Notes under the pieces: generated by a model | Told to the model about the DNA's origin: nothing | Seen by the model: the letters and a program-made list of their open reading frames with translations, nothing else | Database searches by the model: none | Shown here: positions 42,234 to 50,998 of the stretch, piece after piece | Numbering within the stretch: the stretch's first letter is position 1 | Layout of the letters: every line of letters starts with the position of its first letter | Made by a program: the position numbers and the translations under genes | DNA from: MR-S7 sp000400995 | GTDB taxonomy: Bacteria > Pseudomonadota > Gammaproteobacteria > Burkholderiales > Burkholderiaceae_C | Direction: 5' to 3' | DNA length: 64,000 nucleotides | NCBI RefSeq assembly: GCF_045291395.1 | Contig: NZ_CP152342.1 | Span: 3,534,001 to 3,598,000 of the forward strand

Positions 42234-43154
42234 CTACGGCGCCAGCATCCACTGCAGCGTCTGCTCCAGCGGCACCAGGCTTCTTTCGCCAATCAGCGCG
42301 TCAAGCCGCGATGTGTCAGCACGCAGGGTCTTGACCTCGTTCGCGCGCACGAAGGCGGGGTTGACGCGCACCTCCATCGCGTGGCCCGTCAGGCGGGCGC
42401 ACAGGTCCAGCACGTCCTGCAGCGAATGCAGCGCCTGCGATCCCACGTTGACCACCGCGCCCGCCACGGGCTTTTCCGCCAGCAGCCGGTAAGCGCGCAC
42501 CACGTCGCGCACATCCGAAAAATCGCGCCACACGTGCAGGTTGCCCAGTTCGATCATCGGCGCCTTGCGGCGGAAGTGATCGACGATCTTGGGAATCAGG
42601 AAATCGGTGGACTGGTCCAGCCCCGTGTAATTGAAGGGACGGGCCACCGCCAGCGGAAGCCTGTCCACCCATAGACTGGCCATCATTTCCATCGCGGCCT
42701 TGCTGACCGCGTAGTCGTTCGCAGGCCGCAGCGGCGTGGACTCGGCCAACTGGCCTTCGGCCGCGTTGCCATACACATTGGCGCTGCTGGCCAGCAGCAC
42801 GCTTTGTGGCGCCGTGGGCAGGCCGGCCAGCGCCTGCAGCAGATTGCGCGAGCCGCCCACGTTCACACGGTAGAAATCCGCCGGCGAGCCGTGGCCCACG
42901 AAGGCAATCGCGGCCAGGTGAAACACCGCCTGCGGCGCAGCCTGGAGCACGGCCGCCTGCAGCGGCGCATAGTCGTTCAGCTCGGTCTGCACATAGTGGT
43001 GCAGCTCTGCTGCCGGGAATGCGGCCGCAGGCGTATGCCCCAGGCCCCACACCTCCCAGCCATGCTGCCGCAGTTCACGCGCCAGATAGCGGCCGGTAAA
43101 GCCGCCGGCCCCCGTGATCAGCGCCCGTTTGGCGCCCGTGCCTTGCGAGGCCAT
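42234..43154 (-). CDS. rmd: GDP-6-deoxy-4-keto-D-mannose reductase (GDP-D-rhamnose synthesis)
   Basis: SDR-type NAD(P)H-dependent enzyme that reduces the Gmd product to GDP-D-rhamnose. The 306-residue product (start 43152-43154, MASQGTGAKRALITGAGGF) has the Rossmann GAGGFTG motif, the HLAAIAFVG segment, catalytic YxxxK in NDYAVSKAAMEM and the RPFNYTGLDQS stretch, and DFSDVRDVVRAY. It lies 2 nt downstream of gmd. An epimerase-reductase for GDP-L-fucose is possible, but size and the FNYTGLDQ motif favour Rmd. Confidence 0.88.
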   Translation of the reverse strand: MASQGTGAKRALITGAGGFTGRYLARELRQHGWEVWGLGHTPAAAFPAAELHHYVQTELNDYAPLQAAVLQAAPQAVFHLAAIAFVGHGSPADFYRVNVGGSRNLLQALAGLPTAPQSVLLASSANVYGNAAEGQLAESTPLRPANDYAVSKAAMEMMASLWVDRLPLAVARPFNYTGLDQSTDFLIPKIVDHFRRKAPMIELGNLHVWRDFSDVRDVVRAYRLLAEKPVAGAVVNVGSQALHSLQDVLDLCARLTGHAMEVRVNPAFVRANEVKTLRADTSRLDALIGERSLVPLEQTLQWMLAP

Positions 43155-43156
43155 GA

Positions 43157-44193
43157 TCAGAACGAAAAGCCCGCCTGGTTGCGGCGCAGATCGACCTCCA
43201 CCATCATCTGGCACAGTTGCTCCAGCGTGGTTTGTGGCGCCCAACCCAGCTTGGCCTTGGCCTTGGCCGGATCGCCAATCAGCAGATCCACCTCGGCCGG
43301 GCGGTAGAACCTGGGGTTCACGCGCATTACCGTCTTGCCCGTGGCCATGTCCACGGCGGCCTCGCCTTCGTCCTTGCCCGTGAAATCGACGGCGATGCCG
43401 GCGCCCTTGAACGCCATGCGCACGAAGTCACGAACGGTCTCGGTGCGATTGGTGGCCAGCACGAAGGTATCCGGCTCGTCGGCCTGCAGCATGCGCCACA
43501 TGCCTTCCACGTATTCCTTGGCAAAGCCCCAGTCGCGCTTGGCGTCGATGTTGCCCAGTTCAAGCACATCGAGCTTGCCGAGCTTGATCCTGGCCACGGC
43601 ATCGGTGATCTTGCGGGTGACGAACTCGCGCCCGCGCAGCGGGCTTTCATGGTTGAACAAGATGCCGCTGCTGCCGAAGATGCCGTAGCTCTCGCGGTAA
43701 TTGACCGTCATCCAGTGCGCGTACAGCTTGGCCACGCCGTAAGGGCTGCGCGGGTAGAACGGCGTGGACTCCACCTGCGGAATCGCCTGCACCTTGCCGA
43801 ACATCTCGGAGGTGCTGGCCTGGTAATAGCGCACCTTGGGGTTGACGATGCGAATCGCCTCCAGCAGGTTGACCGCGCCAATGCCGGTGATTTCGGCCGT
43901 CGTCACCGGCTGCTCGAACGACACCCCCACGAAACTCTGTGCCGCCAGGTTGTAGACCTCGGTGGCCTCGGTCGTCTGCAGCAGGCGGATGCTGGACGAC
44001 AAGTCCGTCAGGTCATATTCCACCAAATGCAAATGGGGGTGGCCCTGAATGCCCAGTTCCTCGATGCGCCAGAAGTTGACCGAACTCGTCCGGCGAAAGG
44101 TGCCATACACGGCGTAGCCCTTGTCCAGCAGCAACTGCGCCAGATAAGCGCCATCCTGGCCCGTGATTCCCGTAACGACGGCTTTTTTCTCAT
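43157..44193 (-). CDS. gmd: GDP-mannose 4,6-dehydratase, frame broken at 44183-44188
   Basis: Gmd converts GDP-mannose to GDP-4-keto-6-deoxy-mannose. Motifs are TGITGQDGAYLAQLL, GTFRRTSSVNFWRI, YQASTSEMFGKV, catalytic YPRSPYGVAKLYAHW and NFxHESPLRGREFVT. The natural start is ATG at 44191-44193 with a strong GGAGG site, but in the given sequence it is one base out of frame with the rest. One more T in the T6 run (44183-44188, A on the coding strand) gives MRKKAVVTGITGQDG and 345 residues, the family length. An assembly error is most likely. Followed immediately by rmd. Confidence 0.92.
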
Positions 44194-44225
44194 CTCTTCT
44201 TCCTCCAAATAACCAAATCAAATAC

Positions 44226-45392
44226 TCAATCCCCGCCGAACAGATCGCGCGTATAGACCTTGTCCTGCACATCCGCCAGTTCAGGCGCCATGCGGTTGGC
44301 GATGATCACGTCGCAATCACGCTTGAAGGCCGCCAGATCAGGCTCCACCCGCGAGCGGAAGAAATGCGACACAGCCAGCGTGGGCTCATAGACCACCACC
44401 TCCACACCCTTGGCCTTGATGCGCTTCATCACCCCTTGCACGCTGGAAGCGCGAAAGTTGTCCGAGCCCGCCTTCATGATCAAGCGATACACCCCCACCC
44501 GGCGAGGCTCGCGGCGCAGGATACTCTCGGCAACGAAATCCTTGCGCGACATATTGGACTGCACGATGGCCTGGATCAGGTTCTGCGGCACATCGCGATA
44601 GTTGGCCAGCAACTGCCGCGTATCCTTGGGCAGGCAATATCCGCCGTAGCCGAAAGAGGGATTGTTGTAGTGCCCCCCAATGCGCCCATCCAGGCACACC
44701 CCCTGGATGATCTGGCGCGCATCCAGCCCATGCTGCTCGGCAAAGCTGTCCAGTTCATTGAAGTAGGCCACGCGCATAGCCAGATAGGTATTGGCAAACA
44801 GCTTGATCGCCTCGGCCTCGGTCGAGCCGGTGAACAACACCGGCACATCCTGCTTGATGGCCCCTTGCAGCAGCAAATCGGCAAACACCCGAGCCCGCTC
44901 CGATTGCTCCCCCACCACGATGCGCGATGGATGCAGGTTGTCGTACAGCGCCCGGCCTTCGCGCAGAAACTCTGGCGAAAAAATCACCTGCCCGCACCCC
45001 AGCCGTTCACGCAGCCGCTCCGTGAAGCCCACCGGCACGGTGGACTTGATCACCATCACCGCCTGCGGGTTGACTTCCATCACGTCGTGCACCACCGACT
45101 CCACCGAAGACGTGTCGAAATAATTCGTCTGCGGGTCGTAATTCGTGGGTGTGGCAATCACCACGTAATCCGCCCCTGCATAGGCGTGCACCTTGTCAAC
45201 CGTGGCGTACAGATGCAGTTGCTTGTCACGGAGATAGTTCTCAATCTCTGGATCCTCGATCAGCGACCGCCGCGCGTTCAACATGGCAACTTTCTCAGGA
45301 TCTATATCCAGAGATACCACCTCATGACTCTGCGCAAGCAACACCGCATTGGACAACCCCACATAACCCATTCCAGCCACCGCTATTTTCAT
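44226..45392 (-). CDS. ugd: UDP-glucose 6-dehydrogenase
   Basis: Oxidises UDP-glucose to UDP-glucuronate with NAD. The 388-residue product (start MKIAVAGMGYVGLSNAVLLA, 45390-45392) has the NAD GxGYVG motif, STVPVGFTERL, SPEFLREGRALYDNLHPSRI, FANTYLAMRVAYFNELD, the catalytic cysteine in GYGGYCLPKDTRQL and a C-terminal nucleotide-sugar domain. Length equals E. coli Ugd. In this operon it may supply glucuronate for the glycan. 61 nt downstream of the flippase-like gene and 32 nt before gmd. Confidence 0.94.
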   Translation of the reverse strand: MKIAVAGMGYVGLSNAVLLAQSHEVVSLDIDPEKVAMLNARRSLIEDPEIENYLRDKQLHLYATVDKVHAYAGADYVVIATPTNYDPQTNYFDTSSVESVVHDVMEVNPQAVMVIKSTVPVGFTERLRERLGCGQVIFSPEFLREGRALYDNLHPSRIVVGEQSERARVFADLLLQGAIKQDVPVLFTGSTEAEAIKLFANTYLAMRVAYFNELDSFAEQHGLDARQIIQGVCLDGRIGGHYNNPSFGYGGYCLPKDTRQLLANYRDVPQNLIQAIVQSNMSRKDFVAESILRREPRRVGVYRLIMKAGSDNFRASSVQGVMKRIKAKGVEVVVYEPTLAVSHFFRSRVEPDLAAFKRDCDVIIANRMAPELADVQDKVYTRDLFGGD

Positions 45393-45453
45393 TAGCCCCC
45401 CAACAAAACAAGCACGCACCCAATGAAATCACGACGCGAGAAACTGCAGATAT

Positions 45454-46314
45454 CTAATCCTGCGGCTGCCTCTTAAAAAATGCATATAAAAAAAACAACA
45501 AATCTCCTATAACAGTTACCGCACGGGCGAGCATCACCGAAGTAAGCACCTCTACCTGAGGCACCACGCCATTGAGCAAGTAAATGAGTGCGGCCTCTCG
45601 TATACCAATTCCGGCAGGCGCTCCGGGAACAAGCAATCCCAACAGCCACGCAACCACATATGCGCCTATTATTTTTGTCCATATGCTCTCTGGCAAAGGC
45701 GCCTCATGACTCAGCCAAAGCAAGATCAAGAAGATGCCGCCCGAGACAGCAAGAAATACCGTATGAGATATGAACGCCCACGTTACGAACCGTGAGAATA
45801 TATATCCAACAACACGGGCCAACCCAAGAAAGCACAAGCCAAACCCAATCTGACCCCACATCATCGGAAAAACCAAGCCAAACCTCGGCAAAACCCATAT
45901 TGAAAAAAGAGATGCAGCCAAGGCTATTAATGCCAACTCCCATACCGTCGATTTAGCAAGCACCTTCGCATCAATTCCGGCAGCCATGCCAAGGGCTTGT
46001 CTTCCGGCCAGATGAAAAATATTTCCGGGTATATATCTCGCCAATTGAGACACACCGTGAATCTTCACCGCCTGGTCCACGGAAATCCGACAACCCAAAT
46101 TTTGTAGCAACTGCCTCCAAGCGCGGGCAAGGAGGGCATTGGCGATTGCACTCAGGAAGATCAACACCAAGATCGCACACCACCTCCAACCATCGAATCG
46201 AGAAAAATCGATCTCTCCCGCATAGAAATATAATCGCCAAACAACAAAGCCAATTGCCAAAACCACCAATATTTTGCCAAATAGCTTTAGTACCCTCTTA
46301 GCAGGCAAATTCAT
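45454..46314 (-). CDS. Integral membrane protein of the flippase-like/lysyl-PG synthase TM family
   Basis: The 286-residue product has about seven membrane helices and the GIREAALIYLL motif near residue 240 (family GxREA), with GAPAGIG before it, characteristic of the lysylphosphatidylglycerol-synthase transmembrane region family (AglD-like). Such proteins often sit in glycan clusters and may help lipid-linked sugar flipping; the biochemical role is unproven. The sequence here is clearly more AT-rich than the genes to the left. The upstream methyltransferase stop is 4 nt from its start. Confidence 0.82.
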   Translation of the reverse strand: MNLPAKRVLKLFGKILVVLAIGFVVWRLYFYAGEIDFSRFDGWRWCAILVLIFLSAIANALLARAWRQLLQNLGCRISVDQAVKIHGVSQLARYIPGNIFHLAGRQALGMAAGIDAKVLAKSTVWELALIALAASLFSIWVLPRFGLVFPMMWGQIGFGLCFLGLARVVGYIFSRFVTWAFISHTVFLAVSGGIFLILLWLSHEAPLPESIWTKIIGAYVVAWLLGLLVPGAPAGIGIREAALIYLLNGVVPQVEVLTSVMLARAVTVIGDLLFFLYAFFKRQPQD

Positions 46315-46318
46315 CTCG

Positions 46319-47068
46319 TCAATTCAGCTTACGAGCACACACATAGTAGGACAAACCGAAGCCTCGGCGAGTTGTTTCCGACATATTCGCGACCTCTTGC
46401 AGAAACACAGTGCGAAGTATTTTATCGGCATATCGCCCTGTAGGCACCGGCTGCTTTTTTGGCACATCTTCATTTCGCCCTCGGAATCGACGCCACATTT
46501 GCCACGTCATTCGAGAAGCCAATCCCAAGGGGAAAAGGTATGAATTGAAATAGCTCCCATACAAACGAACCGCATCAGCGGGGAGCAGTCTTTCAAAATT
46601 CTCTGCGTTATATCTTCGATAATGACCAAGCGCTCTGTCATGGTCACTATAGAGCCATTGGAAAGCTGGGACGGTTGCAAGAAAAATCCCTCCCGGTTTC
46701 AGGTGATCGAAGATCCACTGAATCGCCGAGCGATCATCCTCTATGTGTTCAATAACGTCACACGCACAAATGACATCCCACATCCCTTGAAGATCAGAAG
46801 GGATGGCAGACTCAAACACATGCCGTACCTGCTGCAAATCCCGAAGCTTGGCCAGACCTAATGGATCCAATTCCAGCGCGTCAACTTGGCCAAACTGGCT
46901 CAACATCGGAATATTCTGCCCTACTCCTGCCCCAACCTCTAACATCTCCCTGTTGCCAACCGATTCCGTCAAAGACCATGAAAGCACCTTTTGTACAAGC
47001 TGGGAGCGACCAGCATGGAGCCATGACGAAACCTCATGAGAATAGCTCAAATAGGCTTGAGGATTCAT
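46319..47068 (-). CDS. Class I SAM-dependent methyltransferase
   Basis: The 249-residue product (start MNPQAYLSYSHEVSSWL, 47066-47068) has SAM motif I EVGAGVGQNIPML, motif II ALELDPLGLAKL, DVICACDVIEHIEDD and LKPGGIFLATVPAFQWLYS, then HYRRYNAENF. This subgroup is common next to GtrB-type transferases in O-antigen clusters and may modify the glycan or lipid-linked sugar. Its ATG overlaps the GT2 stop (ATGA). Target not identified. Confidence 0.88.
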   Translation of the reverse strand: MNPQAYLSYSHEVSSWLHAGRSQLVQKVLSWSLTESVGNREMLEVGAGVGQNIPMLSQFGQVDALELDPLGLAKLRDLQQVRHVFESAIPSDLQGMWDVICACDVIEHIEDDRSAIQWIFDHLKPGGIFLATVPAFQWLYSDHDRALGHYRRYNAENFERLLPADAVRLYGSYFNSYLFPLGLASRMTWQMWRRFRGRNEDVPKKQPVPTGRYADKILRTVFLQEVANMSETTRRGFGLSYYVCARKLN

Positions 47069-48051
47069 TGAACATCTTTCTTTTGCATCAATTGGGCAGC
47101 ATCCTGACTCACACCCGAATGCGATGAAATATATTTGCCAATATCTATTGGAGAACTTCGCACAAAAAATTCCGCGATGATACCGAGCGAAAGCATCTGC
47201 AAAGAAGCGACCATGGTTAAAACACCGAAGGTCAACAAGGGGCGCCCACCAATGGGGGGTCCGCCACCCAGCCAAACAATGAATAAATATACCAAGGACG
47301 CGCTGCCAGCCAATCCCAAAATTACACCGACCCCCCCGAACAAATGACCAGGCTTGGCCAACCAGCGCGTAGTTGCCAATACCGTAACTAAATCAATGAA
47401 TCCTCGGACATAGCGCTCCCAGCCGTATTTTGATTTTCCATGAACACGCGGATGATGCTCCACTTCAATTTCGCCCACGCGATATCCAAGATCTGAAGCC
47501 AGGACAGGAATATAACGGTGCATTTCTCCGTAAAGACGGATGTTTTCGATTACTTCCCTGCGATAACATTTAAAACCACAATTGAAGTCATTCAGTTTGA
47601 CTCCGGTTAATTTCGAGGTTACTCCATTGAAAATTTTTGAAGGCAGGGTCTTCGACAACGGGTCGTGACGCGTACGCTTCCAGCCAGACACGAGATCAAA
47701 ACCTTGCTCCAGCTTTTCAAGAAACCTCGAAATCTCCTTGGGGTCATCTTGCAGGTCGGCATCCATCGTGAAAACAATGTCACCACGAGACGCACGGAAC
47801 CCTGCCTCCAATGCAAGCGCCTTGCCCATATTTCGGCGGAAACGTATTGCACCTGCAATCCCTGGCAATCTCTCGGCGATTGATTGCATTACGGCCCAGC
47901 TCCCGTCCGTACTGCCATCGTCAATAAACAATATTTCAATACCATCCGCAGGGTGCTCACGACTCATCGAATCAACAATTCGGTCTGCAAGCTCATCGAG
48001 ACTAGCCGCCTCATCTTTAACAGGTATCACGAAGCTGACCACTCTCTGCAT
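47065..48051 (-). CDS. GtrB/ArnC-like GT2 glycosyltransferase with two membrane helices
   Basis: The 328-residue product starts MQRVVSFVIPVKDEAAS; the GT2 core has EILFIDDGSTDGSW, MDADLQDDP (DxD) and YRREVIENIRLYGEMHRYIP, and two C-terminal membrane helices (LAGSASLVYLFIVWLGGG, FGVLTMVASLQMLSLGIIAEF). This is the GtrB/polyprenyl-phosphate sugar transferase family, which makes undecaprenyl-phosphate-linked glucose or a similar sugar for later transfer on the periplasmic side. The next gene upstream encodes a GT-C-like membrane protein, a plausible partner. Confidence 0.9.
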   Translation of the reverse strand: MQRVVSFVIPVKDEAASLDELADRIVDSMSREHPADGIEILFIDDGSTDGSWAVMQSIAERLPGIAGAIRFRRNMGKALALEAGFRASRGDIVFTMDADLQDDPKEISRFLEKLEQGFDLVSGWKRTRHDPLSKTLPSKIFNGVTSKLTGVKLNDFNCGFKCYRREVIENIRLYGEMHRYIPVLASDLGYRVGEIEVEHHPRVHGKSKYGWERYVRGFIDLVTVLATTRWLAKPGHLFGGVGVILGLAGSASLVYLFIVWLGGGPPIGGRPLLTFGVLTMVASLQMLSLGIIAEFFVRSSPIDIGKYISSHSGVSQDAAQLMQKKDVQ

Positions 48052-48062
48052 TTTTCTTTCCT

Positions 48063-50303
48063 CTAATCAATTCGCTCAATTCTGACCGCATTCAAACCAA
48101 TTCCCAGCCTTCGCGGATCCACGCCCCGGCCTTCCGCCAGAGGAGAAGTCGGATTACGAATTTTTGCATTCACCAGCACGTATTCATGGTCGCGTGATTT
48201 CTCACAGGGTAGGTTGACCAACTTAAAAGCATCGTTCTCGAAACGTACATGGCGAGAACCACCGCCGGAACAGCGAAGCTCGACATCAAGCGCTTCCCGC
48301 TGCCCAGGAACGTAAGCACGCAGGTCCAGTTCCGCCTCGTATTTCGCCCCGCCTTTCCCTACCCGAAAAGAGATTTCCGCCATGTCACCGTCAGACCAAA
48401 CGCCCCAGGGCTCGATATGACTCCATCCTTTCCGAAGCTCAGCCCCTTGCGCAACCAGTTCCCCCACTGTCAAACGCTTGCCAGTACCCTCAAAGAATGG
48501 ACGTGTATCTTCATGGAAATGCAGCGTAGGATTCACAGGCTCCTTTTCCCCGGAATCGTCCGCCTCCACCACCAGCGCAGCCAACGCAATATGCTTCTTG
48601 AACAGCATATCGAATGCGTGCCGAAACGGAACGGCGCTATCAATTTCGATAGCCTGATTTTGTCCAGCAAGCACCGCCCCGCTCCACACGACGCGCCCCC
48701 CACTGAGAATGCGTACCGAAGCGTCTACCGACGTTGCCACAGTGACAGGTGGAAATTTTCTTTCCTTATCCATTTTATATATCAAAAAATTCGACCTTCG
48801 ATCATCGCGGTTAGCATGAGGCCATGAAGATTCATTGATTTTGTCAGTTTTAAATATCTTAAAATACCCATCACTCACCTCCTCCACATATTTATCAGAA
48901 AATCCAGAAAATACCGTTGGCAAGAGCCATTCTTCTAAACGGAAGAAATTCAACGGAGAAACAAAATTAACCCTCCAGTATCGCATCACGGCTTCATTGC
49001 CGGGGAGAATTAGCCGATACTGAATTGACATTCCAAGAATTGCCGTTCCGAGTAAAAATACACCCGTCCAACGGCGGACAGCGAGCGGCTTGGGAGAGAA
49101 TGGCTCATATTTAGCCCCGATGAAAGCCAATGGAATCAAAGGTAAAGCCTGCATCATGTAGCGCGAACCATATGAGCCAGCCCCCCCATAGCCGTTCGTT
49201 GGAAAGACGAGCCACTGCAGCACCATGTAGGCAAAAAAACCGACCAGTACAAGTGCCGAGCGTTGCCAGGTAAAAGCTGGCCGCATAATCAAAAGACTTG
49301 CGGCAACAGTAAAGTATGGAATTATTCCAGTCTGCCGCCCCACCAGAAAATCAGCGATTTTTGTAGGCAATAGACTCAGGTTTCCGACAATCGCAGCCGC
49401 GACGCCCAGAGGGTCGAAGACGTGACCGGTGATGCCTTTTGTAGGTGGAATCCAGCCGTCCTCCAATGGAAAAGGTGCACCCCGAACATACAATCTCAAC
49501 CCCTGGTATGACAACAAAGAACCGTCGATGGCTAAATTCACGCCGGAGAATACAAACCACGATACTACGACGAGCGAACCGATCAGGCTGCGACGCCTCC
49601 ATCCGACGTCTGGGATCGCCAGAATAATAAAAGGAATTACCACCAAGAAAGGAATTTTTTCATGCAGTGCGGCACCGAGTATGAGGGCCCCAAATACTCT
49701 CGAATGACCACTCATCCCTACGGACAATAAAAGGTATGTGCCTGCCGCGAGCAGCGCTGCAATGAAAATATCAGGATGAGCTACGAATACCCACGGAAAA
49801 AATGCCGAAGGCACAACAAACGCCAAGGAAGCGATGAAACTCCACCCATGCGCAAGCGCACTTTTTAACGCAAATGCAGTTATCGAACCGATAACCAGCA
49901 GGCAGAGTACGTTCAATACAATAAATCCATCCATACCGAGCGCGGCATGAAACGGTGCAGCAACCATCCCATATATGTACGGTTTTGCATAGAACAACTC
50001 ACCTGCAGTTCCCTGCTTCAGAAAAAGACCTCTTGGGCCAGACTCTTGCGGATAGTCCAATGAAAACCGACGTAAGTCATCCAAGGAATACTTCAAGTCA
50101 CCGTCATTCCAGAGGCTGTCGGCAATCATCACATGCGTGGCTTGGTCGCTGTAAAGCACACGCTTGGCTGCTGGCGTGGCATGCGCAAGCGCCCAAGCCA
50201 TCACCATCAATCCGATAATTGCCCAACCCAAAATAATTGTAGTTCGATTCGATAGATCGAATTTCGACTTCAGGACAGCACCAATGACGTTCGATTGCAT
50301 CAC
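48063..50303 (-). CDS. GT-C-like membrane glycosyltransferase with C-terminal beta-sandwich domain
   Basis: The 746-residue product has about eleven membrane helices in residues 20-460 (first luminal loop with SDQATHVMIADSLWNDGD, acidic residues typical of GT-C enzymes), then a soluble region of about 280 residues with EPWGVWSDGDMAEISF, a motif I know from lipopolysaccharide-modifying GT-C proteins. It likely transfers a sugar from a lipid-linked donor, made by the adjacent GtrB-like protein, to the growing glycan in the periplasm. AT-rich. Start is MMQSNVIGAV at 50303, directly after the FkbM gene stop. Confidence 0.82.
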   Translation of the reverse strand: MMQSNVIGAVLKSKFDLSNRTTIILGWAIIGLMVMAWALAHATPAAKRVLYSDQATHVMIADSLWNDGDLKYSLDDLRRFSLDYPQESGPRGLFLKQGTAGELFYAKPYIYGMVAAPFHAALGMDGFIVLNVLCLLVIGSITAFALKSALAHGWSFIASLAFVVPSAFFPWVFVAHPDIFIAALLAAGTYLLLSVGMSGHSRVFGALILGAALHEKIPFLVVIPFIILAIPDVGWRRRSLIGSLVVVSWFVFSGVNLAIDGSLLSYQGLRLYVRGAPFPLEDGWIPPTKGITGHVFDPLGVAAAIVGNLSLLPTKIADFLVGRQTGIIPYFTVAASLLIMRPAFTWQRSALVLVGFFAYMVLQWLVFPTNGYGGAGSYGSRYMMQALPLIPLAFIGAKYEPFSPKPLAVRRWTGVFLLGTAILGMSIQYRLILPGNEAVMRYWRVNFVSPLNFFRLEEWLLPTVFSGFSDKYVEEVSDGYFKIFKTDKINESSWPHANRDDRRSNFLIYKMDKERKFPPVTVATSVDASVRILSGGRVVWSGAVLAGQNQAIEIDSAVPFRHAFDMLFKKHIALAALVVEADDSGEKEPVNPTLHFHEDTRPFFEGTGKRLTVGELVAQGAELRKGWSHIEPWGVWSDGDMAEISFRVGKGGAKYEAELDLRAYVPGQREALDVELRCSGGGSRHVRFENDAFKLVNLPCEKSRDHEYVLVNAKIRNPTSPLAEGRGVDPRRLGIGLNAVRIERID

Positions 50304-50987
50304 TTAACGAACCGCCATGAAATAGTATTCACGGCCGCTATAAAACTCGTCTTCAAATTCTCCCCTTCCCAGACCCGAATCTTCGCCATTGCGCAACCAT
50401 CTTGCCATCAAATGGATTCGATAACCCAATGTCCCACATAGCAACTCGTATATATCGCCCGGCGTAGTTCCATAGCAATCCGCCGCTCCAAGCCCATGCT
50501 CAAATATGATGCAAGGTTGACTGCGGCGTAACGTTTGTACGCCCCCCCTCATCACCTCCAGTTCCGCACCTTCCACGTCTATTTTTATCATATCCACACA
50601 TAAATCGACCGGTATGACTTGGTCCAGCCGTAAAAGTGACACATCGATCTCTTGCAAACTCTCATCCGGCCTTTCATATCGACGTTCACGTAAACCACTG
50701 TACCCAGGATTACTTACCACATGCGTAAATCGTGATTTACCGTCATGGTCGCTCAACGCTGCCTCTATGACGGTCACATTAGACACACCCTCATACTTAC
50801 GCCTAAGCCCCTCGCAAAGATCTGGCAGAGGTTCAAATGCAAAATGCTTTCCTTCGGGAGCGAGTCTGAGGAAATCATCCATGAATGTCCCGACATGGCA
50901 GCCCACGTCAACACAGATGGAATTCCTCCGGAGCAACCGTTTCATTACCTCGACAGCCTGATTGTCATAGCTGGAATTCTGGTCCAT
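50304..50987 (-). CDS. FkbM-family methyltransferase
   Basis: The 227-residue product has SAM motif VDVGCHVGTFMDDFL, HFAFEPLPDLCEGL, VIEAALSDHDG and the FkbM signature MIKIDVEGAELEVMRGG. FkbM enzymes O-methylate sugars or other small groups, so it probably methylates a residue of the surface polysaccharide. The ribosome site overlaps the stop of the preceding large glycosyltransferase gene (TAAAGGAGATTTGAATG). Confidence 0.92.
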   Translation of the reverse strand: MDQNSSYDNQAVEVMKRLLRRNSICVDVGCHVGTFMDDFLRLAPEGKHFAFEPLPDLCEGLRRKYEGVSNVTVIEAALSDHDGKSRFTHVVSNPGYSGLRERRYERPDESLQEIDVSLLRLDQVIPVDLCVDMIKIDVEGAELEVMRGGVQTLRRSQPCIIFEHGLGAADCYGTTPGDIYELLCGTLGYRIHLMARWLRNGEDSGLGRGEFEDEFYSGREYYFMAVR

Positions 50988-50998
50988 TCAAATCTCCT